Below, in pieces: positions 9,472-19,000 of a stretch of 64,000 bases of DNA. Below the pieces are notes generated by a model. That model was not told the origin of the DNA, ran no database searches, and saw nothing but the letters and a program-made list of their open reading frames with translations. Origin of the DNA: Sphingopyxis sp. Root154 (GTDB lineage: Bacteria > Pseudomonadota > Alphaproteobacteria > Sphingomonadales > Sphingomonadaceae); contig NZ_LMGI01000003.1 in NCBI RefSeq assembly GCF_001427105.1, positions 412,618 through 476,617 of the forward strand. Direction: 5' to 3'. The number at the start of each line of letters is the position of its first letter. The first letter of the stretch is position 1. Position numbers and translations under genes: made by a program.

Positions 9472-9485
9472 ATGCACCGAAGCAT
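9472..9485. promoter_or_regulatory. Candidate LysR operator in divergent gap
   Basis: ATGC (9472-9475) and GCAT (9482-9485) form a short dyad 38 bp upstream of the LysR start and 67 bp upstream of the cupin start. It has the size of a LysR recognition half, but with only four bases per arm it is weak evidence. Confidence 0.3.
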
Positions 9486-9551
9486 GTCGCCTGATAAACT
9501 ATCTGCACGATCTCCCGATACATAGAATGGCGGCGATCGGAGAAGAAATTC

Positions 9552-9869
9552 ATGTTCCAGCCAAAAGGGCTCACGCCCGTTTCATTCGACAGTTGCGAAG
9601 CAATCGTTATCGGTCCCGGGTGCATTCGACGCGATCTGCCCTCGCGTCCCGGCGTCCGCACATGGATTGTCGAAATGGCGCCCGGCAGCGAATGGCCGCA
9701 TGTTGACCATCATCAGGGTGGGGGCGAGGACGTCTTCATTCTCGATGGAGAAGTTATTGAGGGCGACCAGCGGTTCGGTGTCGGCACCTACCTTCATTTC
9801 GATCCCGACAGCCAGCATCAGCCGCGGACGGAGACAGGCGTGCGGCTCATCGGTTTCAACCTCCTGTGA
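9552..9869 (+). CDS. Small single-domain cupin (ChrR-like)
   Basis: 105 residues behind GGAGAAG. A single cupin barrel is visible: 'PGVRTWIVEMAPGSEWPHVDHHQGGGEDVFILDGEV' in pieces, with the motif 1 His cluster (HVDHH plus a Glu) and motif 2 'GTYLHFDPDSQHQP'. Such proteins bind a divalent metal; the resemblance to the C-terminal cupin of ChrR anti-sigma factors is general and no zinc anti-sigma domain is present. The stop overlaps the GTG start of the next gene, so the two are co-translated. A role in binding or oxidising a small substrate is possible but unproven. Confidence 0.85.
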   Translation: MFQPKGLTPVSFDSCEAIVIGPGCIRRDLPSRPGVRTWIVEMAPGSEWPHVDHHQGGGEDVFILDGEVIEGDQRFGVGTYLHFDPDSQHQPRTETGVRLIGFNLL

Positions 9870-10777
9870 TCTTGCCCTCGCCATACCGCATCGGCGAAAG
9901 CTCAAGCCGGCGGCAAATGATCTGCGGCGCCATTGGTGCTGCAGCGATCGTCGCATCGTCGGGGCGCACCGCAGCGCGCGCGGCGACGCCGCCGCAGCAG
10001 CTGCGTGTTCAACGTCTGGCCTGGGCGGGCATGCGCCTTCAGCTGCCTGCCGCGACGTTGTTCATCGACCCGCTGATCGATCCGGCTGTCTGGGGGGCTG
10101 CCCTTTCCGACAAGCTGATTGCCGTGGATGATCCGGTCGGCGAGAGTATCGTCCTGATCACCCACAGGCATTCGGATCATGGCGACGCGGCCGCCATTGC
10201 AGCAGCGCTGAAAAATGGCGGGACGTTGGCATATGCCGCCGGGACGCAGCCTTTCGGCGGGCTTCCAGCCAATGTGCGCCAGCGGTCGTGCCCCCTTTGG
10301 GAGCCGCAAATCTTCGGCGATTTTACCGCGACTCCGGTTCCCGCATCCGATGGTTATGGCGATCTTCAGGTTTCATGGGTCGTATCAGGCGGCGGACGCA
10401 GAATATTTCACGGCGGCGACACGATGATGCACGGTGGCTGGTGGCGGGTAGGCCGGCAGTTCGGTTCTTTTGACGCTGCGTTCCTGCCAATCAACGGCGC
10501 TGCCTTTTCATGGCGCCAGCCGGCGACGGACGAACCCGCCGTGCTCACGCCAAAACAGGCTGTCGCCGCGGCTGCGATCCTCGGTGCGGAGCGGATCGTG
10601 CCGATCCATTACGGAGTTGTTGGCGCCGACGGCTACTCGGAGGTGCCTGATCCTCTGGGCGCTTTACATGATGCGAGCCGGCCCGGTGGATCATCCGTGA
10701 CCGTCCTGAAACCGGGCGAGTGGTTGAACTGGCAAGCGCCGCCTCTGTCGGATCGCTCGCCTCGCTTGCCGGGATAA
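9866..10777 (+). CDS. MBL-fold metallohydrolase with probable Tat signal
   Basis: 303 residues, starting at GTG 9866 and overlapping the cupin stop (GTGA). The N-terminus carries a twin arginine in 'SSRRQMICGAIGAAAIVASS', suggesting Tat-dependent export of a folded, metal-loaded enzyme. The metallo-beta-lactamase metal motif is 'THRHSDHGD' (HxHxDH), followed by 'HGGDTMMHGGW' and 'IVPIHYG', giving a two-metal site. The pattern resembles the UlaG/NAPE-PLD-like branch ('FIDPLIDP' near the start) rather than beta-lactamases. The substrate is unknown; cupin and epoxide hydrolase neighbours suggest catabolism of an organic compound. Confidence 0.88.
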   Translation: MILPSPYRIGESSSRRQMICGAIGAAAIVASSGRTAARAATPPQQLRVQRLAWAGMRLQLPAATLFIDPLIDPAVWGAALSDKLIAVDDPVGESIVLITHRHSDHGDAAAIAAALKNGGTLAYAAGTQPFGGLPANVRQRSCPLWEPQIFGDFTATPVPASDGYGDLQVSWVVSGGGRRIFHGGDTMMHGGWWRVGRQFGSFDAAFLPINGAAFSWRQPATDEPAVLTPKQAVAAAAILGAERIVPIHYGVVGADGYSEVPDPLGALHDASRPGGSSVTVLKPGEWLNWQAPPLSDRSPRLPG

Positions 10778-10781
10778 ATCA

Positions 10782-11945
10782 TTGTCCTGCTTTGAAATAA
10801 GTCCCTTCTCGCTGGCAATCGCAGAAGATGTCCTTGTTGATTTGCGGCATCGTCTACGCGCCACCCGCTGGCCCGACGAAGTGAGTGCCGAACCATGGCA
10901 ATATGGTCCCCCGGTCTCATACATGCAGGATGTCGTTCGATACTGGCTCGATCGATATGACTGGCGACAGCAGGAGGCGCGGATTAACGGATTTCATCAA
11001 TACACCACCGAAATCGATGGCCTCGCGATTCACTTCATTCACGAACGAGGCGTCGGGCCGGAACCGATGCCGCTGGTGCTTACCCACGGCTGGCCTGGAA
11101 GCTTCGTGGAGATGTTGCGGATCATTCCGATCTTGACCGATCCCGTGGCCCATGGGGGCCGCGCCGAAGATGCGTTTACCGTCGTTGTTCCCTCGATACC
11201 CGGTCACGGCTTTTCCGCCCGTCCAACCAGACCGGGCATGAACTATTCGGTGGTTGCCGACATGTGGGTCACGTTGATGGAGCGGCTCGGTTACAGCCGG
11301 TTCGGGACACAGGGAGGCGACTGGGGGTCGTGGGTCAGCGCTGCGCTGGCGTTGCAATACCCGGACCGCATTCGCGGCCTGCATCTGAACTATCTGTCGA
11401 CCCGCTTCCGACCCGGGATAAGTTCATCGGACCCGCCCGTGAGCGACGAGGAACAAGTCTATCTCGACCGCGTGGGTAAGTGGGCTGAGACCGAAGGCGC
11501 CTATATCGCAATACAGTCGACCAAGCCGCTGACCCTTGGGTATGGGCTCACCGATTCCCCTGCGGGGCTCGCGGCATGGTTATTGGAAAAATTCAGATCG
11601 TGGAGCGATTGCGTTTCGGTTCCAGACGAAGCCATTGCATTGGATGAGCTTTTGACGAATGTGATGATCTATTGGGTAACCAACACGGCCCATTCCGCAG
11701 CGCGCTTCTACAGCGGGTCGCGTGAGCGTCCCTTTCATCTCGCGGCCGGTGAAAAGATACTGCCGCCATGCGGCGTTGTTACCCTGCCGCGCGAATTGCC
11801 TATGCCGCCACGGAGTTGGGCGGAGCGTGCCTTCAACATCGTTCATTGGACCAGCTTGCCACGGGGAGGGCATTTTGCTGCCTTCGAACAGCCCGAGTTG
11901 CTTGCCGAGGATATCCGCGCCTTCTTTCGCCCTCTTCGAGTGTGA
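10782..11945 (+). CDS. Epoxide hydrolase (EHN domain, alpha/beta fold)
   Basis: 387 residues from a TTG start four bases after the previous stop; no better ATG is near the conserved N-terminus. The first about 110 residues are the epoxide hydrolase N-terminal domain ('LRATRWPDEVSAEPWQYG'), followed by the alpha/beta hydrolase core: oxyanion 'HGWPGSF', 'PSIPGHGFS', nucleophile Asp180 in 'GGDWGSWV', and a C-terminal 'PRGGHFAAFEQPE' His. The nucleophile is Asp, as required for epoxide opening through an ester intermediate. Microsomal-type bacterial homologues act on aromatic or terpenoid epoxides. It is the third gene of the cupin-MBL operon. Confidence 0.92.
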   Translation: MSCFEISPFSLAIAEDVLVDLRHRLRATRWPDEVSAEPWQYGPPVSYMQDVVRYWLDRYDWRQQEARINGFHQYTTEIDGLAIHFIHERGVGPEPMPLVLTHGWPGSFVEMLRIIPILTDPVAHGGRAEDAFTVVVPSIPGHGFSARPTRPGMNYSVVADMWVTLMERLGYSRFGTQGGDWGSWVSAALALQYPDRIRGLHLNYLSTRFRPGISSSDPPVSDEEQVYLDRVGKWAETEGAYIAIQSTKPLTLGYGLTDSPAGLAAWLLEKFRSWSDCVSVPDEAIALDELLTNVMIYWVTNTAHSAARFYSGSRERPFHLAAGEKILPPCGVVTLPRELPMPPRSWAERAFNIVHWTSLPRGGHFAAFEQPELLAEDIRAFFRPLRV

Positions 11946-12040
11946 CCCGCCGATTCATTTCACGACAGATTGTCTGGCGGGAGTTCAGCGGGATCATCGG
12001 AGAGGCATTTCCTTCGCGCATCCTTTAATGGAGTGGGCCT

Positions 12041-12673
12041 ATGCCCGAGATGACCAGCCTGCTGACATTCGCCGCCATCGCTCTCGGTATGGTCCTGACG
12101 CCGGGGCCGAATATGGTCTATCTCATATCGCGGTCCATCGCTCAGGGTAAGGCCGCGGGCCTGATTTCTCTGGGCGGCATCGCGCTGGGTTTCGTTTTCT
12201 ACATGCTTTGTGCGGCGTTGGGCATCACCGCCCTCGTGATGGCAGTGCCTTTTGCCTATGACGCGATCCGCATCGTCGGCGCCCTCTATCTGCTATGGCT
12301 CGCCTGGCAGGCGGTCCGCCCCGGGGGGCGCTCGCCCTTTGAGATCAGGAGCCTGCCTCGGGACGGCCCGCGCAAGCTTTTTCTCATGGGATTTCTGACC
12401 AATCTGCTGAATCCCAAGATCGCCGTGATGTATTTGTCGTTGCTACCGCAGTTCATCGATCCGGCACGTGGGAGCATATTGGGGCAGGCGCTTGTTCTGG
12501 GGATGACTCAGATCGTCATCAGCGTTTTCGTCAACGCCGTAATTGCGATCTCCGCAGCGTCGATCGCAGTGTTTCTGACGCGGCGTCCGACATTCGCCAT
12601 CGTCCAGCGCTGGATGATGGGAGCAGTACTCGCCGGCCTCGCCGTCAGGATGGCAACGGAGGCGCGCCGATAA
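12041..12673 (+). CDS. LysE/RhtB family amino-acid exporter
   Basis: 210 residues with about six hydrophobic segments. The family signature is near the N-terminus: 'LTPGPNMVYLISRSIAQGK', and the mid-protein 'GFLTNLLNPKIAVMYLSLLP' is the second conserved block. Members export amino acids or homoserine lactone-like compounds across the inner membrane by proton exchange. The ATG at 12041 follows GGAG at a good distance. It lies 95 bp after the epoxide hydrolase on the same strand, so membership in that operon is possible but not certain. Confidence 0.92.
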   Translation: MPEMTSLLTFAAIALGMVLTPGPNMVYLISRSIAQGKAAGLISLGGIALGFVFYMLCAALGITALVMAVPFAYDAIRIVGALYLLWLAWQAVRPGGRSPFEIRSLPRDGPRKLFLMGFLTNLLNPKIAVMYLSLLPQFIDPARGSILGQALVLGMTQIVISVFVNAVIAISAASIAVFLTRRPTFAIVQRWMMGAVLAGLAVRMATEARR

Positions 12674-13096
12674 CCTGTCACGGCGGGGTTACGCGTAGCG
12701 CGAGCGGATATGATCCCATAGGCGTTCCGCTACGGGGCCATGCGCGCGGTCGCGGAGCCTCGACGCCGTGAGAGTTTCCACCTTGCCCGGCAGATGCCGT
12801 CCGCCGACCCGGACGAGCCGCCCCGCTTAACGCAGCTTCCCTCACTTGGAATTGTTTGTTCGCGGTGCGACCGGAAGTCAGCGGGATAATTCCGGTTAGC
12901 GGAAGGCCCGGCATTCACAGTTTGATTGGCGGCGTTCCTGCCAACTGCATCGATGATGCTAATGTAGGCCTTCTTGATTTCGCGAATAATGAGTTCATAC
13001 TCGGCGGACCGGCAACAGCTTCCCTTGATGCGGGGGTTCGTTTTGGGGGCGTGCCTGGCGATGACCGTGGGGGGCTCCGTTGCCGATTGGTGCGAC
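12674..13096. other. 423-bp gap without a recognisable gene
   Basis: Both strands have short open frames here, but none has a convincing ribosome site, domain or codon pattern. An open frame continues upstream of the response regulator start to 12974 and would encode a hydrophobic leader-like stretch, 'LMRGFVLGACLAMTVGG'; I regard it as chance because the regulator domain begins exactly at 13097. Composition is more AT-rich around 12930-13010, as expected for a promoter region. Confidence 0.5.
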
Positions 13097-13774
13097 ATGC
13101 GTGTCCTGATTGTAGAGGACAACGACCGTTTGGCGGGGCTCGTTTCGCATGGCATTGCTCAGCATGGATTCAGCGGGGACGGTGTCGGGAATATCGACGA
13201 AGCCGAGGCCGCTCTTGCCAGCGTGACATATGATGCGATCATTCTGGATCTTGGGCTGCCGGACGGTGACGGGCTCGAATGGCTGCGCCGCGAACGGCCG
13301 GGCCACCCCCTGCCGCCCGTTCTGATCCTGACAGCGCGCGACGGAATGGGGGATCGGGTCGCCGGCCTTGATGGCGGAGCGGACGACTATCTGGTCAAAC
13401 CTGTCGAAATCGAGGAACTCGCCGCCCGCCTTCGCGCGCTCCTGCGCCGGCCGGGAACCCGCAGTCCGCCGGTCATCAGGGCCGGGAAGCTGGCGTTCGA
13501 CGTGGCAGCGCGGACGGCGCGAAGCGGCGATCAAGCCATCGAATTGACCCGCCGCGAAGCCGATTTGCTGGAACTGCTGATCCGCCGGGCCGGGGCGGTC
13601 GTGCGCCGATCGACCATCGAGGAAGCGCTGTACCGGTTCGACGAACCGGTTACGCCCAATGCGGTCGAAGCCATTGTGTCCAGACTTCGCCACAAGCTCA
13701 GCGATGCCGATGATCCCGACCGGCTCGTGACCGTCCGCGGAATGGGCTATCTGCTCCGGGACTACGGGGATTAA
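13097..13774 (+). CDS. OmpR/PhoB-family response regulator
   Basis: 225 residues. The receiver domain has the acidic pocket 'VLIVEDNDRL', phospho-acceptor Asp51 in 'LDLGLPDGDG', 'LTAR' and the conserved Lys in 'DDYLVKPVEIEEL'. The C-terminal winged helix (about 125-222) shows 'LTRREADLLELLIRRAG' and 'VEAIVSRLRHKL', ending in 'VRGMGYLL'. ATG 13097 is chosen because it opens the receiver directly, although its ribosome site is poor. It is followed immediately by its histidine kinase. Regulators of this QseB/PmrA size often control envelope or metal responses; no target is evident. Confidence 0.93.
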   Translation: MRVLIVEDNDRLAGLVSHGIAQHGFSGDGVGNIDEAEAALASVTYDAIILDLGLPDGDGLEWLRRERPGHPLPPVLILTARDGMGDRVAGLDGGADDYLVKPVEIEELAARLRALLRRPGTRSPPVIRAGKLAFDVAARTARSGDQAIELTRREADLLELLIRRAGAVVRRSTIEEALYRFDEPVTPNAVEAIVSRLRHKLSDADDPDRLVTVRGMGYLLRDYGD

Positions 13775-13826
13775 GGCGCCGCATTCCGTATCCCGTCGCC
13801 TGACGCGCGGTCTTGCATGGACGGGT

Positions 13827-14819
13827 GTGTTTGGCGGTCTTGCGCTGATCATTTTCGTGAGCTTCGATGTCGAGGTCATGCTCGAGCAAAAGTCGGCGTC
13901 GGATGGCTGGCGTGGCGAATGGCTCGAAATCGCGGAACATGTCGTCCTGCCGCTCCTCCTGCTTATGGTGCCGATGTTCTTCGCGGTCAGGTGGGTCATT
14001 CGGACATCGCTCGCCCCGCTTGGCACGGCAGCTGCCCGCATGGATTCGGTGGTAGGCACCGATCGCGGTTTTCGGGTCAGTCTCGAGGAATTTCCTCTCG
14101 AAACACAGCCGTTCGCGCGCGCGCTGAACGATCTGCTGGCGCGCCTCGACGACGTTGCGGAGCAGCGCGAAGCCTTTGCCGCCAATGTCGCCCACGAACT
14201 GCGGACGCCGCTGGCGATCCTGATGATCGAACTGGACCGGCTGGGTTCGCCCGATGCTCTCAGGCTCAAGAAGGACGTCGCCGCGATGAAGCGGCTTGTC
14301 GGTCAGATCATGATGATGGCGCAGGTGGAGGCCCATGTGGCGCGCCCCGTCCCCCACGATATCGTTTCGCTTTCCGACGTGGCGATTGACGTGACCAACC
14401 GCTTTGCGCCGCTGGGGGCGGAGCAGGGCAGGCATGTCGCGTTGGCGGTCGAGGGCGAACCCATGGTTTCGGGAATAAGGGAAACGCTTGCGGCGGCGGT
14501 GTCGAACCTCGTCGAGAATGCGCTGCGGGTGACGCCCGAGGGCGGGACGGTCGTGATCTCGGTCGGCCCGGATGCCCGAATTTGTGTCAGGGACGAGGGG
14601 GGTGGCTTGTCGGCTGCGGACCTTGCGGCGCTCAGCCAGCGGTTCGCTCGCGCCGATCATGCGAACGCTGGCGGAGCGGGGCTGGGCCTCGCGATCGTGG
14701 CGCGAATTGCCGAAATCCACCATGCCAGGCTGGTGACAAATCCTGACCGAAAAGAAATTGGGCTGTTATTTCAAGGCGTCCACCAAATTGCTGAACAATC
14801 CGATCGTCAGCTAAGTTAA
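13827..14819 (+). CDS. Sensor histidine kinase, partner of the 13097 regulator
   Basis: From the first standard start (GTG 13827) the protein has 330 residues, but the same frame is open further upstream and the 19 codons from 13770 read as a normal basic N-terminus ('SRRLTRGLAWTG') leading into the first membrane segment. The true start may be ATT 13770, which overlaps the regulator's TAA stop. Two membrane segments flank a very short extracytoplasmic loop of about 30-40 residues. Then come a HAMP-like linker, the H-box 'NVAHELRTPLAIL' (His123), 'SNLVENALRVTPEGG' (N box), 'RDEGGGL' (G1) and 'GAGLGLAIVARI' (G2). It should phosphorylate Asp51 of the upstream regulator. Confidence 0.9.
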   Translation: MFGGLALIIFVSFDVEVMLEQKSASDGWRGEWLEIAEHVVLPLLLLMVPMFFAVRWVIRTSLAPLGTAAARMDSVVGTDRGFRVSLEEFPLETQPFARALNDLLARLDDVAEQREAFAANVAHELRTPLAILMIELDRLGSPDALRLKKDVAAMKRLVGQIMMMAQVEAHVARPVPHDIVSLSDVAIDVTNRFAPLGAEQGRHVALAVEGEPMVSGIRETLAAAVSNLVENALRVTPEGGTVVISVGPDARICVRDEGGGLSAADLAALSQRFARADHANAGGAGLGLAIVARIAEIHHARLVTNPDRKEIGLLFQGVHQIAEQSDRQLS

Positions 14820-14981
14820 CCGTCAGGTTGGCGTCAGCTTAGGCGCATAGTCTTAACGAGACCGATTCGTTTCTTAACAAAAAGAGTGCCTTCTCGCACG
14901 GGTCGCGGCGGCGGGAAGGGGGTCAAGCGGGCGTATGTTTGTCGGCGCGTGCCTAGGCAAGTACCCGTGGGGGGCAAATCC

Positions 14982-15737
14982 GTGGCGAAGGAAATAGGTG
15001 AAATTTTGGTTGCGGATAGCCATCCGCTTTGTCGCGAAGGATTGACCACACTTTTCGCGCGAAATCTCGGCCTATCCGATCTGAGCGAAGCCTGGGACTT
15101 TCCGTCCGTCATCGCTCGACTGGCGTCGCGGCGTTCGATTGATCTTGTGACGATCGATCTCGGCTTGCCGGGAATGCACAAGCGCGAAGGCTTGCGCGAT
15201 CTGCGCGTCAAATATCCCGACGTCCGCGTCGTCGTCGTGACCGCATCCCGCGACCGCGAGATGGTGCTCGACGCGCTGGGGGCTGGCGTCCACGGCTATA
15301 TACCAAAAGATTATCCGGTCCACGAGATGGCGGACGCCTTGCTGAAGGTGCTGGGGGGGCAGATATATGTCCCGTCGTTCCTTTCCGACCTGCATGCCCG
15401 GAAGGCGAGCATCGCCGACGACGACGGCGGGGCGCACGAGACGGCGCTGACGGGGCGTCAATTCGAGGTTCTGAACCTCCTCGCAGCCGGGCGCTCGAAC
15501 AAGGAAATCGCGCGGCTTCTGAGCATCGCCGAGGGAACGGTGAAGGTTCATATTGCCGCGGCATTTCGCATGCTGGGTGTGCACAACCGGGTCAGCGCGG
15601 TCGCCGTGATGCAGGCGCGGGCGTATAATGACAGCGCGGACGAGACATATCTGCCCGGCCTTCTCGAAGAGAAGCGGGGAAGGCCGATGTTGCAGCGCAA
15701 TTTTAGCGGCGTGTCTCAAATCTCGTACCGGCGCTGA
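14982..15737 (+). CDS. NarL/LuxR-family response regulator
   Basis: 251 residues from GTG 14982, chosen because the receiver begins right there ('EILVADSHPLCREGL'); GTG codons at 14967 and 14886 are alternatives giving basic N-terminal extensions. Phospho-acceptor Asp59 lies in 'TIDLGLPGM', and the conserved Lys in 'HGYIPKDYP'. The output is a LuxR helix-turn-helix: 'LTGRQFEVLNLLAAGRSNKE' then 'IARLLSIAEGTVKVHIAAAF'. No kinase follows, so it is an orphan or is fed by the kinase at 13827. It is the last gene before the RTX peroxidase and may regulate it, an inference from position only. Confidence 0.9.
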   Translation: MAKEIGEILVADSHPLCREGLTTLFARNLGLSDLSEAWDFPSVIARLASRRSIDLVTIDLGLPGMHKREGLRDLRVKYPDVRVVVVTASRDREMVLDALGAGVHGYIPKDYPVHEMADALLKVLGGQIYVPSFLSDLHARKASIADDDGGAHETALTGRQFEVLNLLAAGRSNKEIARLLSIAEGTVKVHIAAAFRMLGVHNRVSAVAVMQARAYNDSADETYLPGLLEEKRGRPMLQRNFSGVSQISYRR

Positions 15738-16067
15738 GCCAGGCTTCGTCGCCACCGGCCGACCATTTTCGTCGCCGCCTGAAACCAGCCTCCCTCTCTT
15801 CTTTTTCCATGCCCGCCCGTCGCGGGCCCTTTGGTTTGCGTCTTGCGCGAGCACCTATATCAAAAGTACTATATCGATTGTGACATCGTTATATACCGCG
15901 TGAATATAGAAAGGCGGGAACGTAGTAGGTCGCCAGTCCAACTCGACGGCGACACAATATAAGACTTAGCTTGCAACCTCAAAATCCGCAGATCGACCGC
16001 GTATCGCGAGTCGAAGACCGCGCCGGCAGGTGGGCGGCGTGGGCGGGTTTACTGCAGGGAGGTAAGC
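15738..16067. other. 330-bp gap upstream of the RTX peroxidase: hairpin and AT-rich promoter zone
   Basis: A GC hairpin (GCCCGC 15811-15816 with GCGGGC 15822-15827) followed by CCTTTGGTTT probably ends the LuxR transcript. About 15855-15920 is strikingly AT-rich for this genome and likely holds the promoter of the secretion operon. A strong ribosome site, AGGGAGGT (16056-16062), precedes ATG 16068. I cannot assign specific operators. Confidence 0.5.
15811..15836 (+). terminator. Hairpin after LuxR-type regulator
   Basis: GCCCGC - CCGTC - GCGGGC stem-loop followed by a mixed CCTTTGGTTT tract; a modest intrinsic terminator 74 bp after the regulator stop. Confidence 0.45.
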
Positions 16068-19000
16068 ATGGTTACGTATATCCGCAGCGATCTCGAATTC
16101 ATTCTTGATCAGATCAAGATTGCCGAAGCGCATGCTGCAGGGCAGCCGCTTTACGGACCGGGCGGACTTGTCCCGGCGTACAATCTTTCTTTCGGATTGC
16201 GCACGGTCGATGGAAGCAACAACCATCTACTCCCGGGTCAGGAAAAATGGGGGGCGTCCAACGTGCCGTTCCCGACGCTGCTCGATCCGGTTTACCGACC
16301 GGCCGACGGCACGCTTTTCGACCCCGATGGGCCGGGACCGGCTCCGGCGATGCCGACATCGCCGAACTATAATCCGTCGAACAACCCGAACTCGCTCGTC
16401 TTCGATAGCAGTCTGAGGACGATCTCCAACCTGCTGGTCGATCAGACGCTGGGCAATCCCGCCGCCATCCTGGAAGGACTCGATCGCGCGGGCAGCGCCG
16501 ATCCGTTGGGCGATCTGCCAGCGATCACGGCCATCTATCAAACCTTCAAACCCGCCTCCGACGCCGAATATCAGGCACGCGTCGTAAAACAGAACGCGCA
16601 GACGGCGGCGACCGTCGCGGACGATGGACTGCCAGGCGACACGCCCGCCGAGGTCGCCGCGCAGGCCGCCCTAGCCGCCGCGACCGCCGCGCATGACCTG
16701 ACCGTTGCCGATCTGGAGGCCGCGCGCGTCGTCCGCGACGCGGCGCTCGCGCCATATGGGCTCGAGATGGACGGCGACAACGTTCATCTGCCGAACATTT
16801 CGCCCGACGGCGGCCTGTCGGCCTCGTTCAACTCGTGGTTTACCCTGTTCGGCCAATTCTTCGATCATGGTCTCGATCTCGTCAACAAGGGGGGCAGCGG
16901 CACCGTCTTCATCCCGCTCCAGCCCGACGACCCGCTCTATGTCGAGGGAAGCCAAACCAACTTCATGGTGCTGACCCGCGCCACGGTTTCAGCGGGCACC
17001 GACGGCATCATGGGAACCGCCGACGATGTGCGGCCGGTCAATACGACCACCTCTTACGTCGATCAGAACCAGACCTATGCTTCACACGCGTCGCATCAGG
17101 TGTTCCTGCGCCAGTATGAAGTGAACGCGGCGGGCCATCCGGTTGCGACGGGCAAGCTGATCGAGGGCGCCGGCGGCTCCCCCGGCGGCATGGCGACTTG
17201 GGGCGAGGTCAAGGAACAGGCGCTGATGCTCGGCATCCTGCTCACCGATCAGGACGTGGGCAAGGTGCCCTTGCTGCGGACCGACGCGTACGGCAATTTC
17301 ATCCCCAACGCCGCGGGCTATGCGCAGGTGATCACGGGCGTCGGCGTCGACGGGATTCCGAACACCGCCGACGACATCGTGATATCGGGCACGCCGGGCG
17401 CGCCGGTGGGTCTTGCCACCGCGATCCGCACCAACAGCGCGTTCCTTGCCGACATCGCCCACACCGCGGTGCCGAATGGCATTGAGGATGGCGATATCAC
17501 GATTGGCCTGCAGAATCCGGGCAACAACCCGCTGGTTTATGACGACGAGCTGCTCGACGCGCACTTTATGGCGGGCGACGGCCGCGTGAACGAGAACATC
17601 GGCCTGACCGCGGTCCACCATGTGTTCCATGCCGAGCATAACCGCCTGGTCGAACACACCAAGGAGGTCGTTCTGGCTTCCGGCGACCTTGCGTTCCTCA
17701 ACGAATGGCTGGCGGATGACGTCGCGTCGCTGCCGACCACCCCGGCTCAAGTCGCGGCGCTGGTATGGGACGGCGAACGCTTGTTCCAGGCCGCGAAATT
17801 CGGCACCGAGATGCAGTATCAGCATCTCGTGTTCGAGGAGTTCGCGCGCAAGATTCAGCCGCAAGTCGACTTCTTCATCGTGCCCGACGGGTTCGACACG
17901 ACGATCAATCCCGACATCGTCGCCGAATTCGCGCACGTCGTCTATCGCTTCGGCCACTCGATGCTGACCGAAGATATCTCCCGGTTCGGCCCGACCTTCA
18001 CGCCCGACGACATCAGCCTGATCGATGGCTTCCTCAATCCCACGGCGTTCAACGGAGTTAACGGCGTTATCGCGGACGGGTTGGCAGCGGGCGACATCAT
18101 CCGCGGTATGACCCGTCAGGTCGGCAACGAGATCGACGAATTCGTCACCAGCGCGCTGCGCAACAATTTGTTGGGCCTGCCGCTCGACCTCGCGACGATC
18201 AACCTTGCCCGCGGACGCGATACCGGCGTTCCCTCGCTGAACGCCGCGCGCCGCGAATTCTATGAGGTGACCAACAATGATGCGCGGCTGAAACCCTATG
18301 AGAGCTGGGTCGACTTCGCCGGTAATCTCAAGAATGAGGCGTCGATCATCAACTTCGTCGCGGCTTATGGCACGCATTCGCTGATCACCGGAGAAACGAC
18401 GGTAGAGGGCAAGCGTGCCGCGGCGATGGCGATCATCTTCGGCACCGATCAGACAGTGCTGGGCGATCCCGACGATCCGCTGGACGATCGCGTCATCCTG
18501 GCGGCCGATGCGCCCGATGCGTTCGACTTCCTCAACGGCGAGGGGGCCTGGGCGAGTGGTCCGAACGGAGTCACCACCACCGGCCTCGACAATGTCGATC
18601 TCTGGATCGGCGGTCTTGCCGAAAAGATCCTGCCCTTTGGCGGCATGCTCGGCTCCACCTTCAATTTCGTCTTCGAAGTACAGATGGAGCAGCTGCAGAA
18701 CGCCGACCGCTTCTATTATCTCCAGCGTCTCGACGGCCTGCACCTGTTCAGCGAGATGGAAGGCAACAGCTTCGCCGGGATGATCATGCGCAACACCAAT
18801 GCGACGCATCTTCCTTCCGACGTCTTCTCGACGCCCGGACTGATCCTGGAGGTCGACCCGACGCGCCAGTTCAACGATCTGGACGGTGACGGCGATCTCG
18901 AGAGCACCGACCCGACCGGCGGCGGCATCTTGACCCCGCTTGTCGTTCGCAACAACCCCGGCACCGTCGGTCCCGACACAAACTATCTTCGCTATACGGG

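Noticed and set aside
12974..13096. N-terminal extension of the response regulator resembling a signal peptide
   Set aside because: Response regulators are cytoplasmic and the receiver begins exactly at ATG 13097; the hydrophobic extension is probably chance.
12678..13155. Minus-strand open frames in the gap before the response regulator
   Set aside because: No ribosome site, domain or plausible composition; one of them overlaps the regulator start.
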